NCBI RefSeq assembly: GCF_022440845.1
Contig: NZ_JAKNTO010000001.1
Location: 2,604,001-2,668,000 of the forward strand
Direction of reading: 5' to 3'
DNA: 64,000 nucleotides
From: Ruminococcus sp. OA3
GTDB lineage: Bacteria > Bacillota > Clostridia > Lachnospirales > Lachnospiraceae
Part shown: positions 9,364-18,381 of the stretch, one piece after another
How the letters are laid out: each line of letters begins with the position of its first letter
Position numbering within the stretch: the stretch's first letter is position 1
Notes under the pieces: model-generated
What the model saw: only the letters and a program-made list of their open reading frames with translations
Told to the model about the DNA's origin: nothing
Databases searched by the model: none
Program-made: the position numbers and the translations under genes

Positions 9364-9540
9364 GTTATCAACTCCTTTGTGAACTAAGTGACAGGTCAGC
9401 GGTTGAAAAGTCAGATTGCATAAATTTTGACTGAATGATGATCGCCTTGTAAAGAATACGGAGCAGTTATCCAAACATTACGTATTAGTTGTAAGCTGCA
9501 AAGTAAAAGTTGCATTTAAAAAGCGGCAGGAAAAAAGTTG

Positions 9541-9568
9541 TTGACAATGATGGTCTGTTAATGATAAT
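9541..9568 (+). promoter_or_regulatory. Promoter of the leuA leader
   Basis: TTGACA at 9541-9546 and GATAAT at 9563-9568 with 16 bp between, just before the T-box leader. Confidence 0.75.
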
Positions 9569-9574
9569 CTAAGA

Positions 9575-9880
9575 ACAGTTAAATAAATAAATGCTGAGAT
9601 GAGGAATAGTACATCCATTTTAGATTTCAGAAAGCTGCTGGCTGATGTGAAGCAGTAGATAAGATTGATGGAACTCACCTCTGAGCGGCTGCCCGAAATT
9701 CTTTGAAAAGTAGACGCAGACGGAGCCCCGACCGTTATCTGGGGGAGGATATCGATGGATTCATCCGTATCCGGTGAGTGTATGAAGTTTATTCATAAAA
9801 TGAGAGTGGTACCGCGTAGACTATAACAGTCTTTCGTCTCTTGCTGGCAGCAGCATTTGAGCGAAAGGCTGTTTTTCTAT
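9575..9880 (+). promoter_or_regulatory. T-box riboswitch, leucine type, upstream of leuA
   Basis: The T-box core AGAGTGGTACCGCG is at 9803-9816. Upstream is a long Stem I region with the AGTA-like motif near 9607 and a specifier in GAACTCACC, where CTC (9674-9676) is a leucine codon followed by A. Downstream, 9828-9840 pairs with 9859-9870 (with G-U pairs) and is followed by a T run, forming the terminator that competes with the antiterminator. Uncharged tRNA-Leu should stabilise the antiterminator and switch leuA on. Confidence 0.92.
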
Positions 9881-9925
9881 TGCATCGGAAACTGTATCTA
9901 TCAAAAAACAGGGAGGAAACGAATT

Positions 9926-11590
9926 ATGATGAATCACAAAAAGTATCAGCGGCAATATTTTATGCCGCCCACAGAATGTATGGACTGGACAAAAAAAGAG
10001 TATATTGAAAAAGCGCCGATCTGGTGCAGCGTTGACCTTCGCGACGGCAATCAGGCTCTGGTCATCCCTATGAGTCTTGACCAGAAAGTTGAGTTTTTCA
10101 AATTGCTTGTTGACGTGGGATTTAAAGAGATTGAAGTGGGTTTTCCCGCAGCTTCTGATACGGAATACATTTTTCTTCGAACGTTGATCGAACAGAATCT
10201 GATCCCGGATGACGTGACGATTCAGGTACTGACACAGGCAAGGGAACATATTATTCGAAAAACTTTTGAGGCTTTGGAAGGTGCAAAAAAAGCTGTTGTT
10301 CATGTCTACAATTCAACTTCTCTGGCACAGAGAGAGCAGGTATTTCGTAAATCAAAAGCAGAAATTTTGCAGATTGCAGTCGATGGGGCAAAACTTTTGA
10401 AAAAGCTGGCAGATGAAACGGATGGAAATTTCCTGTTCGAATACAGTCCGGAGAGTTTCACCGGGACGGAACCGGAATATGCACTGGACGTAGTAAATGC
10501 AGTTTTGGATGTATGGAAACCAACGCCGGATAAAAAAGCGATCATTAATCTTCCCGTAACAGTACAGCATTCATTGCCGCATGTTTATGCAAGTCAGATC
10601 GAATATATGTGTAAAAACATGAAATATCGTGAAAATGTTGTGGTATCCCTTCATCCCCACAATGACAGGGGATGCGGTGTCGCAGACTCTGAGCTGGGAA
10701 TTCTGGCAGGGGCGGACCGTATAGAAGGAACCTTGTTTGGAAATGGAGAACGCACAGGAAATGTGGATATAGTTACATTAGCAATGAATATGTATGCACA
10801 GGGGGTAGATCCGGAACTGAACTTTGAGAATATGCCGGATATCTGTGAGAAGTATGAAGAATATACCGGCATGCAGATCGATGCAAGAAGCCCGTACAGC
10901 GGTTCACTGGTATTTGCTGCATTCTCCGGTTCGCATCAGGATGCAATTGCAAAAGGTATGAAATGGATCGATGAAAAGACACCTGATCGCTGGACGGTGC
11001 CGTATCTGCCAATCGACCCCACAGATATTGGAAGAAACTACGATGCAGATGTGATCCGCATAAACAGCCAGTCCGGAAAGGGCGGTGTCGGATATATCCT
11101 TGAAACAAAATATGGACTTTGCCTTCCGGCAAAGATGCGGGAGGCAATGGGTTACGCTGCAAAAGCAGTCTCAGACCACACGCACAAAGAACTGCATCCG
11201 GATGAAATATTTGAACTGTTTAAGAAAGAATACGAGAATATCACAGAACCTTATAATGTTGTTGAGGTTCATTTCCAGCAGAGAGATGGAATCACAACGC
11301 AGGTAACTTCTGTCCATAACAGTGAGACGATTGTCACAGAAGCAGTTGGAAACGGACGTCTCGACGCGGTCAGCAATGCCCTGAAAAAAGCGTATGGTCT
11401 GGAATACGAGCTGGTTACTTATCAGGAACATGCACTTGAAAAGAGTTCCAGCTCCAGAGCGATTGCATATGTCGGTGTGAAAGGAAGCCAGGATCGGATG
11501 GCATGGGGAGCTGCAGTTGATCCGGATATTATCAGGGCATCTATTGATGCACTGGTGACAGCTATCAATAATCTGGTAAAACATCATTAA
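9926..11590 (+). CDS. leuA: 2-isopropylmalate synthase (long, type 2)
   Basis: A 554-aa enzyme of the longer LeuA type known from actinobacteria and some clostridia. It condenses 2-oxoisovalerate with acetyl-CoA, the first step of leucine synthesis. The TIM-barrel domain has the catalytic WCSVDLRDGNQAL (residues about 32-44) and the metal-binding SLHPHNDRGCG with LFGNGERTGNVDI; the C-terminal LeuA dimerisation domain, which binds leucine for feedback inhibition, covers about 420-550. ATG 9926 follows GGGAGG; the frame upstream overlaps the terminator of the T-box and cannot be the real start. Confidence 0.95.
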   Translation: MMNHKKYQRQYFMPPTECMDWTKKEYIEKAPIWCSVDLRDGNQALVIPMSLDQKVEFFKLLVDVGFKEIEVGFPAASDTEYIFLRTLIEQNLIPDDVTIQVLTQAREHIIRKTFEALEGAKKAVVHVYNSTSLAQREQVFRKSKAEILQIAVDGAKLLKKLADETDGNFLFEYSPESFTGTEPEYALDVVNAVLDVWKPTPDKKAIINLPVTVQHSLPHVYASQIEYMCKNMKYRENVVVSLHPHNDRGCGVADSELGILAGADRIEGTLFGNGERTGNVDIVTLAMNMYAQGVDPELNFENMPDICEKYEEYTGMQIDARSPYSGSLVFAAFSGSHQDAIAKGMKWIDEKTPDRWTVPYLPIDPTDIGRNYDADVIRINSQSGKGGVGYILETKYGLCLPAKMREAMGYAAKAVSDHTHKELHPDEIFELFKKEYENITEPYNVVEVHFQQRDGITTQVTSVHNSETIVTEAVGNGRLDAVSNALKKAYGLEYELVTYQEHALEKSSSSRAIAYVGVKGSQDRMAWGAAVDPDIIRASIDALVTAINNLVKHH

Positions 11591-11654
11591 AATCTTATAC
11601 AAAGTTTGGATGGGAGCGGGGAGAAAGAAATGTAAAAAAATGCGATATTCGTCG

Positions 11655-11709
11655 AAAAGTGGAGAAAAGCTTATAAAATAATGGGCGTTTTTCATGAAAA
11701 AGTGGAGAA
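11655..11709 (+). repeat. Direct repeat of AAAAGTGGAGAA
   Basis: The same 12-mer occurs at 11655-11666 and 11698-11709 (43 bases apart), each preceded by a TTC..GAA context. It lies between leuA and the cell wall hydrolase, upstream of the latter's promoter. It could be a protein binding site; the AAAGTGG core recalls MraZ-type boxes, but the spacing does not fit. Confidence 0.5.
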
Positions 11710-11745
11710 TAATTAGTGAAATCAGCCAAAATTTTGGTTTTTCTA

Positions 11746-11774
11746 TTGACTTTACCAAACTGAATATCTATACT
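11746..11774 (+). promoter_or_regulatory. Promoter of the cell wall hydrolase gene
   Basis: TTGACT at 11746-11751 and TATACT at 11769-11774 with 17 bp between: a good vegetative promoter, which argues against purely sporulation-specific expression. Confidence 0.72.
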
Positions 11775-11815
11775 TTGCTTAGTGTAGAAAAGCACATAAG
11801 GCAAAGGACAGATCG

Positions 11816-12694
11816 ATGGAAGCAATTAAAAAACTGCTGTGCAAAGTGAAGACACTTATGACACGGAGAAATGAAAAACACAGCCGGACGAAAACCGCTG
11901 TTATAGTCAGTGTTGTTGTGACAGCGGCTGCAGTAGGTGTTGCGGCCGGAAGTGTCTCTGCTAAAAATGCAGATACAGAGCAGAGGACAGCAGCAGATAT
12001 CCCGAAGCAGGAACAGCTTTCAGATCCTGATGAGGACCCCGACCCTGCCGGTGCTGCAGAGGTAACTGTGCAGCCGGAAGAAGAGGAAACCATACCGCAG
12101 GGTTTTCAGGGGATCATAGATGGTGTAAATGCGACGAAAGCCGCCAACGGTGAGTACCATCCGATTGGTACAAACGTGGAAGATGTGCTGGTGGGACAGA
12201 GAACCGCGATACGGGAAGAGGTGTCGGAGTTTGATGTCGGAAGCCTGGTAAAAGAAACGGTTAATTCTATCGATGACCAGTCGTGGGAGCTGGTAGAAAA
12301 AACAAAGATTTCAGATAATGATTATGAAACACTGCTGTCTATTGTCGAGGCTGAGGCCGGAGGAGAGGACATTAAGGGGCGGATTCTGGTGGCAAATGTG
12401 ATATTTAACAGGGTTGCCAGCGAACAGTTTCCCGACAGTGTGACGGAGGTCGTGTGGGATAAGTCCGGCGGCAGCGCACAGTTTTCTCCGACAATCGATG
12501 GAAGGATTGCAACCGTTGCAATTTCAGATACGACGCGTGAAGCGGTGAACAGGGCGATTGACGGGGAGGATTATTCCGACGGGGCATTGTTTTTCCTCGA
12601 AAAAGAATATTCTGAGGCAAAGAATGTCAAATGGTTTGACTCCAAACTCACATTTCTGTTTAAACATGGCTGCCACAGCTTTTATAAGTATTAA
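11816..12694 (+). CDS. Cell wall hydrolase, SleB/CwlJ-like
   Basis: A 292-aa exported protein. Residues 1-20 are basic, about 22-42 form a hydrophobic segment (TAVIVSVVVTAAAVGVAAG), an acidic low-complexity linker follows (about 45-90), and the C-terminal 120 residues are a Hydrolase_2 domain with the conserved glutamate in LLSIVEAEAGGE and VANVIFNRV. SleB and CwlJ cut spore cortex peptidoglycan; many clostridia have extra copies acting in vegetative walls. The stretch between linker and domain (about 95-165) has no recognised fold. It is monocistronic between its own promoter and terminator. Confidence 0.87.
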   Translation: MEAIKKLLCKVKTLMTRRNEKHSRTKTAVIVSVVVTAAAVGVAAGSVSAKNADTEQRTAADIPKQEQLSDPDEDPDPAGAAEVTVQPEEEETIPQGFQGIIDGVNATKAANGEYHPIGTNVEDVLVGQRTAIREEVSEFDVGSLVKETVNSIDDQSWELVEKTKISDNDYETLLSIVEAEAGGEDIKGRILVANVIFNRVASEQFPDSVTEVVWDKSGGSAQFSPTIDGRIATVAISDTTREAVNRAIDGEDYSDGALFFLEKEYSEAKNVKWFDSKLTFLFKHGCHSFYKY

Positions 12695-12697
12695 TAG

Positions 12698-12738
12698 TCA
12701 AAAAAGGTATTGCCGGAGGCTGACAATACCTTTTTTGA
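12698..12738 (+). terminator. Terminator, possibly bidirectional
   Basis: A perfect 15-bp stem (12698-12712 with 12724-12738) with an 11-base loop; the arms carry six A and six T, so it can stop transcription from both sides. Confidence 0.9.
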
Positions 12739-12784
12739 TTGACAGGAAATAGTATTGGGATGAATCTTTTTATGCACGGCCGCG

Positions 12785-12813
12785 TTGCGGGATTCTTCAC
12801 TATATGCTATAAT
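12785..12813 (+). promoter_or_regulatory. Promoter of thrC
   Basis: Perfect TATAAT at 12808-12813 with extended -10 TG at 12805-12806, and TTGCGG at 12785-12790, 17 bp apart. Confidence 0.72.
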
Positions 12814-12876
12814 CTTTAGCGATGAAGGCTGATATGGTTTTTATTTATGCGAAGAAAGAAGAGGATGGTAATACAA

Positions 12877-14364
12877 ATGGAAATTTTGTATAAAAGCACA
12901 AGAGGAAATAATGAAACAGTAACGGCTTCGAAGGCAATTCTTCAAGGTCTCTCTGCAGACGGAGGTCTTTTTGTTCCGTCTCAGATTCCGTCATTGGATA
13001 TCGATATGGAGACGCTGTCCCAAATGACATATCAGGAAGTAGCGTATGAAGTCATGAGCCGTTTTCTGACAGATTTTACGAAAGAAGAATTACAGGACTG
13101 CATAGAGAAGGCATACGATGAAAAATTTGATACGCAGGATATTGCCCCGATCGTGAAGGCAGACGGAACGTATTATCTGGAATTGTTCCATGGAGCTACC
13201 ATTGCTTTTAAAGATATGGCACTGTCAATACTTCCGCATCTGATGACAACGGCTGCCCGTAAAAATCAGGTGAAAAATGATATCGTGATCCTGACAGCGA
13301 CTTCCGGAGATACTGGAAAAGCCGCATTGGCTGGATTTGCTGATGTTCCCGGGACAAAAATCATCGTTTTTTATCCGAAAGACGGTGTCAGTCCGATCCA
13401 GGAAAAACAGATGGTGACACAGAAAGGCGGCAATACGTATGTTGTGGCGCTGGAAGGCAATTTTGACGATGCCCAGACCGGAGTGAAGCAGATGTTTAAT
13501 GACGCGGCACTGGCGGATGAGCTCTTGCAGGCAGGTTATCAGTTTTCTTCTGCGAATTCTATCAATATCGGACGTCTGGTACCTCAGGTGGTATATTACG
13601 TATACGCGTATGCCAGCCTCGTGAAAAATAAGGAGGTTGAACAGCAGGAAACTGTCAATGTTGTTGTGCCTACCGGTAATTTCGGCAATATTCTGGCTGC
13701 GTATTACGCAAAACAGATGGGAGTGCCGATCGATAAGCTGATCTGTGCTTCCAATGAAAATAAAGTGCTGTATGATTTCTTTACGACGGGAACGTATGAC
13801 CGCAACCGTGAATTTATCCTGACATCCTCACCGTCAATGGATATTCTGATTTCCAGCAATCTGGAACGACTGATCTATCATCTGACAGGAGACGATTCCG
13901 AACAGAACAGGGCATTTATGGATGCGCTTTCAACAGATGGAAAGTATACGATTACCGATGCGATGAAGGCTAAGCTTGCGGATTACTATGGCAATTATGC
14001 AAGCGAGGAGGAAACTGCCCAGACGATACGCCGCATCTATGAGACGGCAGGATATATCATCGATACCCATACTGCAGTGGCAGCAAGTGTTTACCAGAAA
14101 TACAGACGGGATATGAGGGATGATAAGAAGGCAGTGCTTGCTTCCACAGCAAGTCCGTTTAAGTTCACAAGAAGCGTGATGAATGCGATCGATAAATCAT
14201 ACGATGAGATGACAGATTTTGAACTGGTTGACGAGCTCGCCAAAATTGCCAGGGTAAAGGTACCGCAGGCGATCGAAGATATACGCAGTGCACCGGTGCT
14301 GCATGATACGGTAGTTGAAAAAGATGAGATGAAGGGAATTGTGAAAAAGATTCTGGGAATCTGA
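12877..14364 (+). CDS. thrC: Threonine synthase
   Basis: A 495-aa PLP enzyme converting O-phosphohomoserine to threonine, of the longer ThrC class found in E. coli, yeast and clostridia. It begins MEILYKSTRGNNETVTASKA, the class N-terminus. The PLP lysine lies in LFHGATIAFKDMALSILPHL (residues about 100-119), with the phosphate-binding TATSGDTGKAAL and VPTGNFGNILAAYYA downstream. An in-frame ATG at 12847 would add ten basic residues not seen in the family. A dGTPase gene follows after 14 bases, so they are probably cotranscribed. Confidence 0.95.
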   Translation: MEILYKSTRGNNETVTASKAILQGLSADGGLFVPSQIPSLDIDMETLSQMTYQEVAYEVMSRFLTDFTKEELQDCIEKAYDEKFDTQDIAPIVKADGTYYLELFHGATIAFKDMALSILPHLMTTAARKNQVKNDIVILTATSGDTGKAALAGFADVPGTKIIVFYPKDGVSPIQEKQMVTQKGGNTYVVALEGNFDDAQTGVKQMFNDAALADELLQAGYQFSSANSINIGRLVPQVVYYVYAYASLVKNKEVEQQETVNVVVPTGNFGNILAAYYAKQMGVPIDKLICASNENKVLYDFFTTGTYDRNREFILTSSPSMDILISSNLERLIYHLTGDDSEQNRAFMDALSTDGKYTITDAMKAKLADYYGNYASEEETAQTIRRIYETAGYIIDTHTAVAASVYQKYRRDMRDDKKAVLASTASPFKFTRSVMNAIDKSYDEMTDFELVDELAKIARVKVPQAIEDIRSAPVLHDTVVEKDEMKGIVKKILGI

Positions 14365-14378
14365 TCTGGAGAATGGAT

Positions 14379-15798
14379 ATGAAATGGAAAGATTTGCTCT
14401 CACCGGTCAGAGCCGGCGTTTATCAAAAGAGCGGAAACTATAAATCCTCTGACCTCAGGAGCGAATTTGAAAAGGACTATCATCGGATCATAGGGAGTGC
14501 ATCCTTTCGCAGGCTTCAGGATAAGACGCAGGTGTTTCCGCTTGACAAAAGCGATTTTATTAGAACCAGACTGACACACTCCATGGAAGTCTCCTCGTTT
14601 GCAAAGTCACTGGGACAGAATATTGCACAGTATATTCTTAAAAATCAAAAAGATCCGGATTTTGATCTTCAGACGAAAAGTGATATCTGTGATATCCTTC
14701 AGTGTGCGGGACTGATACATGACATAGGAAATCCACCGTTTGGTCATTTTGGGGAGGAGGCAATCCGTGACTGGTTTATGAAAAATCTGTCCGGTGTTAT
14801 CCTGTGCGGTCGTCCGGTTCCGGAATATTTATCAGCACAGATGCTCCAGGATCTGTATCATTTTGAGGGAAATGCGCAGGCTCTGCGCCTTGTGAGCAAG
14901 CTTCATTTTCTGGTAAATGAATACGGTATGAATCTGACGTATGCTCTTTTGAATACGATTATCAAATACCCGGTCAGTTCCACGCAGATGAAACCTGGCA
15001 GCGGAAACATCCGGGATAAAAAAAATGGGGTATTTTTATGCAGAACAACAGCTGTATGAGAATATTGCATCCGGTACGACCGCAGCAGGGGTCCGTCATC
15101 CCCTCACCTTTATCCTGGAAGCCGCGGACGATATCGCATACAGGACTGCAGATATTGAAGATGCATTCAAAAAGGGCTGCATTTCCTACAGAGAACTTTT
15201 TCAGGAGATCAGTGATTTTCAGGAAAAACATGCACCTGGCGGGCGTGGAATCGATGCTGTCGGAATTCTCAAGCATCAGTATGACAATGCCATCCGGCGG
15301 AATATCAAAGATCCGCAGCTCTACAGTGTTCAGAACTGGGTGGTACGCCTGCAGAGTTCTCTGATATTTGCTGCGACGGATGGATTTACCATGAATTATG
15401 ATGATATCATGGCAGGGACATACCCGCATGATATCTTTTATGGGACGGATGGGGCGTGGGTCATGGAGGCACTGGGTGATATTGCACATCGTTATGCGTT
15501 CACTTCACAGCCTATTTTAAAACTGGAAGTTGCCGCAGGGACCATACTGACGTTTCTGCTGGACAAACTGGTCCCGGCTGCCGTACATTATGACTGCTCT
15601 GAGCCGATCGATATGATGGAAGGAAAGATGATATCCCTGATCTCCGACAATTATCTGCAGACGTATCACACGTACGCTAAAGGAAAGTCAGAACGGGAAA
15701 AACTGTACTTAAGACTGCTCCTCGTGACGGATTTTGTGAGCGGTATGACGGATAGTTATGCGAAAAATCTGTATCAGGAGCTGAATGGGATACAGTAG
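14379..15798 (+). pseudogene. dgt: dGTP triphosphohydrolase, interrupted by a frameshift
   Basis: Two overlapping frames together encode one HD-domain dGTPase of about 472 aa, which cleaves dGTP to deoxyguanosine and triphosphate. The first part (14379-15059) has FRRLQDKTQVFPLDKSDFIR, the HD histidine in TRLTHSMEV and the GLIHDIGNPPFGHFGEEAI motif; the second (to 15798) continues in another frame from KMGYFYAEQQLYEN. The switch falls on a run of eight A at 15018-15025: removing one A joins the frames exactly. It may be a sequencing error, a true mutation, or slippage on the A run. ATG 14379 has GGAG seven bases upstream; ATG 14373 is too close to it. Confidence 0.88.
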
Positions 15799-15815
15799 AC
15801 GGGGAGGGATATGCT

Positions 15816-16997
15816 GTGATCAAAAAGCATTTAACCGGTTTTTATACGGCGATGTTATTGCTTTCAATGTTTATACTGGCTTACGGCAGTGCTACGCAGG
15901 GCTTTTTCCTTTCAAACTTTATTGAAAAATACAATCTGAAGGCCTCCACACAGGGTCTTCCCATGATGCTGCAGAATGCGTTTTCAGTCACCGCCATTCT
16001 CCTGATGATGTTTATGACGGGCCGGATCAAGAAGCATATTGCAACTCTGCTGGCACTGCTGTTTTCCTGTATTTCCATGCTTGGGCTTTCAATGGTGCCG
16101 CCTTTTGCAGTGATGTTTATGTTATATGGACTGTTTGGGATTTCGATGGGTGTTCAGGATACTGCCGGGAATGCCCTGATGGTTGACATTCATCCGGAGT
16201 CATCGGTCCGTTTAAATGACATGCACTTTCTGTATGGCGTCGGCAACGTCACTGCACCACTGGTATTTCAGTTTCTGGTCTCCAGGGGCGTGATCTGGAA
16301 TCATGTGTTTTTATTCGTCTTTGCAGTACAGGCGATCCTGTCTTTTGTCTACCTGATGGTTGTAAAATCAGGAGCTCCCCGAGTTAAGAATTATGAAGAG
16401 ACAGAAAAAACAGGGATGAATATGAAAAGGATCATAACTTTTCTGAAATCTGACGGCAACATTTTTCTGTTCCTTGCAATGTTCTCTTACTGTGCACATC
16501 AGATCGGTGTAGCCGCATGGATCCGGCGCTTCTTTGAAGTGGAGATGGGCAGTGAAGTGCTGGGCACCGCCGCATTATCTGCCTTTTGGGCAGGCATAGC
16601 CGTCAGCAGGATACTCCTTCCCAGACTGGGAATCAAACCACAGAATCAGCTTGCGTACGGAAGCGCACTGGCTGCCGGTGCAATGCTGCTTGGCATTCTT
16701 CTTGGCAATCCGGTGATTATGGTTATCTGCATGGCAGTAACAGGCTTTGCGGGAGGCAACACCATACCCAATGCTACATATCTCAGCTGTGAACGGCTAA
16801 AGGCAGATACTCTGACTGCGACGACCATATTATTCACAGGAATGTATATTGGCGGCAGCATGGTATCCCCTGTAATCGGAAGTGTCAGCGCGAGGTTTTC
16901 ACTTGGAACCGGGATATTTGTCCCCGTAATTGCAGTTATGTTAAATACACTGGCTGGATTTGGTTTTCTGCTGTATCATAAAGGCAGATCGTATTAA
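15816..16997 (+). CDS. MFS transporter
   Basis: A 393-aa major facilitator protein with about twelve membrane segments and the short loop after helix 2 in a form without a strong motif A (MTGRIKKHIATLLALL). It resembles sugar- or drug-type permeases of the FucP/YbjJ-like group in overall pattern, but the substrate cannot be read. The GTG start at 15816 follows GGGGAGGG by 7 bases; the ATG at 15811 is out of frame and stops at once. It follows dgt by 17 bases and may share a transcript with thrC and dgt. Confidence 0.85.
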   Translation: MIKKHLTGFYTAMLLLSMFILAYGSATQGFFLSNFIEKYNLKASTQGLPMMLQNAFSVTAILLMMFMTGRIKKHIATLLALLFSCISMLGLSMVPPFAVMFMLYGLFGISMGVQDTAGNALMVDIHPESSVRLNDMHFLYGVGNVTAPLVFQFLVSRGVIWNHVFLFVFAVQAILSFVYLMVVKSGAPRVKNYEETEKTGMNMKRIITFLKSDGNIFLFLAMFSYCAHQIGVAAWIRRFFEVEMGSEVLGTAALSAFWAGIAVSRILLPRLGIKPQNQLAYGSALAAGAMLLGILLGNPVIMVICMAVTGFAGGNTIPNATYLSCERLKADTLTATTILFTGMYIGGSMVSPVIGSVSARFSLGTGIFVPVIAVMLNTLAGFGFLLYHKGRSY

Positions 16998-17042
16998 TTA
17001 GCTGACTAAAATATCCCAACAAGAAAAAACTGTGTATGGTTC

Positions 17043-17071
17043 TTGTAAAACTACATAGAATAATGTATAAT
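17043..17071 (+). promoter_or_regulatory. Promoter of the 6S RNA gene
   Basis: TTGTAA at 17043-17048 and perfect TATAAT at 17066-17071, 17 bp apart; transcription should start near 17078, at the 5' end of the RNA. Confidence 0.75.
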
Positions 17072-17079
17072 CTAAATAT

Positions 17080-17280
17080 AGAAAACAGTTTGTGGTTTCC
17101 TGGAATGTGCGACAACCCTATTAATTTTGAACCTACATTATCTTAAACGGGAATCCTATATCACTGATCGGATGTCAGACCTCTCGTTGTGGTAGGCAGA
17201 AGACCAGCTGCGGATACCCACCTAGCCGAGCGCTAGGACTCAAAATATAGGACCGGCATCCCGGGACCACAAAAGATAAA
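17080..17280 (+). ncRNA. ssrS: 6S RNA
   Basis: About 200 bases. A closing stem pairs 17090-17103 with 17260-17272. Next to it lie TGTGCGACAACCC and TTTTGAACCTACATT, sequences I recognise from clostridial 6S RNAs, and the opposing side has the GACCGGCATCCCGGGACC block. 6S RNA imitates an open promoter and holds RNA polymerase with the housekeeping sigma factor in stationary phase. It has its own promoter and terminator and fills the otherwise empty gap between the MFS and yihY-like genes. Confidence 0.82.
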
Positions 17281-17283
17281 GAG

Positions 17284-17310
17284 AGAGAGTCATTTTCATG
17301 GCTCTCTTTT
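17284..17310 (+). terminator. Terminator of 6S RNA
   Basis: Ten-bp stem (17284-17293 with 17298-17307) with TTTC loop, followed by a T run to 17310. Confidence 0.85.
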
Positions 17311-17334
17311 CATGCAAGAGGCAGGTTATCCTGT

Positions 17335-18288
17335 ATGAAAAAGAATAAGATTGGATTTATTAAAAAATTGAAAAATTTTGCTAATCTCATATTTGGGTTT
17401 ATGGACCGGGCGACGAGGGATCACATCAGCGCGTATGCTGCTCAGTGTTCCTACTTTATTTTGCTCTCCTTTATTCCTTTTATTCTTCTGCTGATGACCT
17501 CTGTACGATATACGCCCCTGACACAGAATATGATACTGGATGCTGTTATTCAGATTGTGCCGGAGGACTTCCAGAGCTTTGTAAAACAGATTATTCTGGA
17601 AGTTTACTCGAAGTCACTGGCGGTTGTACCGCTTACGGCTATCATTACATTGTGGACAGCGGGAAAAGGAATGCAGGGGCTGACGAATGGCCTGAATTCT
17701 GTTTATCAGGTCTTTGAGACGAGAAATTACGTGCTGGCACGTATCCGGTCGGCAGCATATACATTGCTCTTTATCGCAGTGATCATTCTGACCCTGATTG
17801 TGCTGGTATTTGGAAACAGCATACAGGAGGCATTGTCCGTGAGCTATCCTCTGATTGGCGAGATTGCAAAAAGCATTTTGCAGATGCGGACAGGAGTTTC
17901 ACTGGCAGTGCTTTCGGTAGCTTTTCTGCTGATGTATAAGTTTTTGCCGAACAGAAAGGCCACACTGAAAAGCCAGTTGCCGGGAGCTGTCATATCCGCG
18001 GTTGCGTGGTCTGTATTTTCTTTGATATTCTCCATATATCTGGAGTATTTCAATGTATCAAATATGTATGGAAGCCTGACTACCATCATCATGATCATGC
18101 TTTGGGTTTATTTCTGTATGTTCATTGTTTTGCTGGGGGCTGAGATCAATGCATATTTTGAAGATAAATTCCGAAAACTTCAGCAGACGGCAGTGGAACA
18201 TCTGTATATGGAGTTTCGTTCATTCTCTGCGTCGGATGAGGAGGATGAGAATGATAGTGATGAGGACGATGACAGCAAAAAAATCTGA
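17335..18288 (+). CDS. YihY/virulence factor BrkB family membrane protein
   Basis: A 317-aa membrane protein with about six helices. Typical signatures are HISAYAAQCSYFILLSFIPF near the start and LWTAGKGMQGLTNGLNSVYQ in the middle, ending with YGSLTTIIMIMLWVYFCMFI and LLGAEINAYFE. The family was once called ribonuclease BN by mistake; its function is not settled, with proposals of envelope transport or lipid roles. The last 20 residues form a very acidic Asp/Glu/Ser tail. It begins 25 bases after the 6S terminator, so it must have a separate start of transcription or depend on read-through. Confidence 0.88.
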   Translation: MKKNKIGFIKKLKNFANLIFGFMDRATRDHISAYAAQCSYFILLSFIPFILLLMTSVRYTPLTQNMILDAVIQIVPEDFQSFVKQIILEVYSKSLAVVPLTAIITLWTAGKGMQGLTNGLNSVYQVFETRNYVLARIRSAAYTLLFIAVIILTLIVLVFGNSIQEALSVSYPLIGEIAKSILQMRTGVSLAVLSVAFLLMYKFLPNRKATLKSQLPGAVISAVAWSVFSLIFSIYLEYFNVSNMYGSLTTIIMIMLWVYFCMFIVLLGAEINAYFEDKFRKLQQTAVEHLYMEFRSFSASDEEDENDSDEDDDSKKI

Positions 18289-18303
18289 AAAAAAAATAAA
18301 ATA

Positions 18304-18331
18304 TTGATTTTTCTTTCACAAAATGTAATAA
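18304..18331 (+). promoter_or_regulatory. Possible promoter of pckA
   Basis: TTGATT at 18304-18309 and TAATAA at 18326-18331 with 16 bp between, about 50 bases before the start. Moderate match only. Confidence 0.5.
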
Positions 18332-18381
18332 TGGGAAAGAAACAAAAAATCTTGACTAAACGAAAGAGAGGATGATAAAAA

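Noticed and set aside
9821-10303. 160-aa ORF on the minus strand over the leuA leader and gene start
   Set aside because: It lies across a clear T-box and leuA on the other strand and has no ribosome site or family features.
17008-17020. 13-mer AAAATATCCCAAC shared with 25730-25742
   Set aside because: Too short and AT-rich to claim a repeat family; both lie after gene ends, but no further similarity surrounds them.
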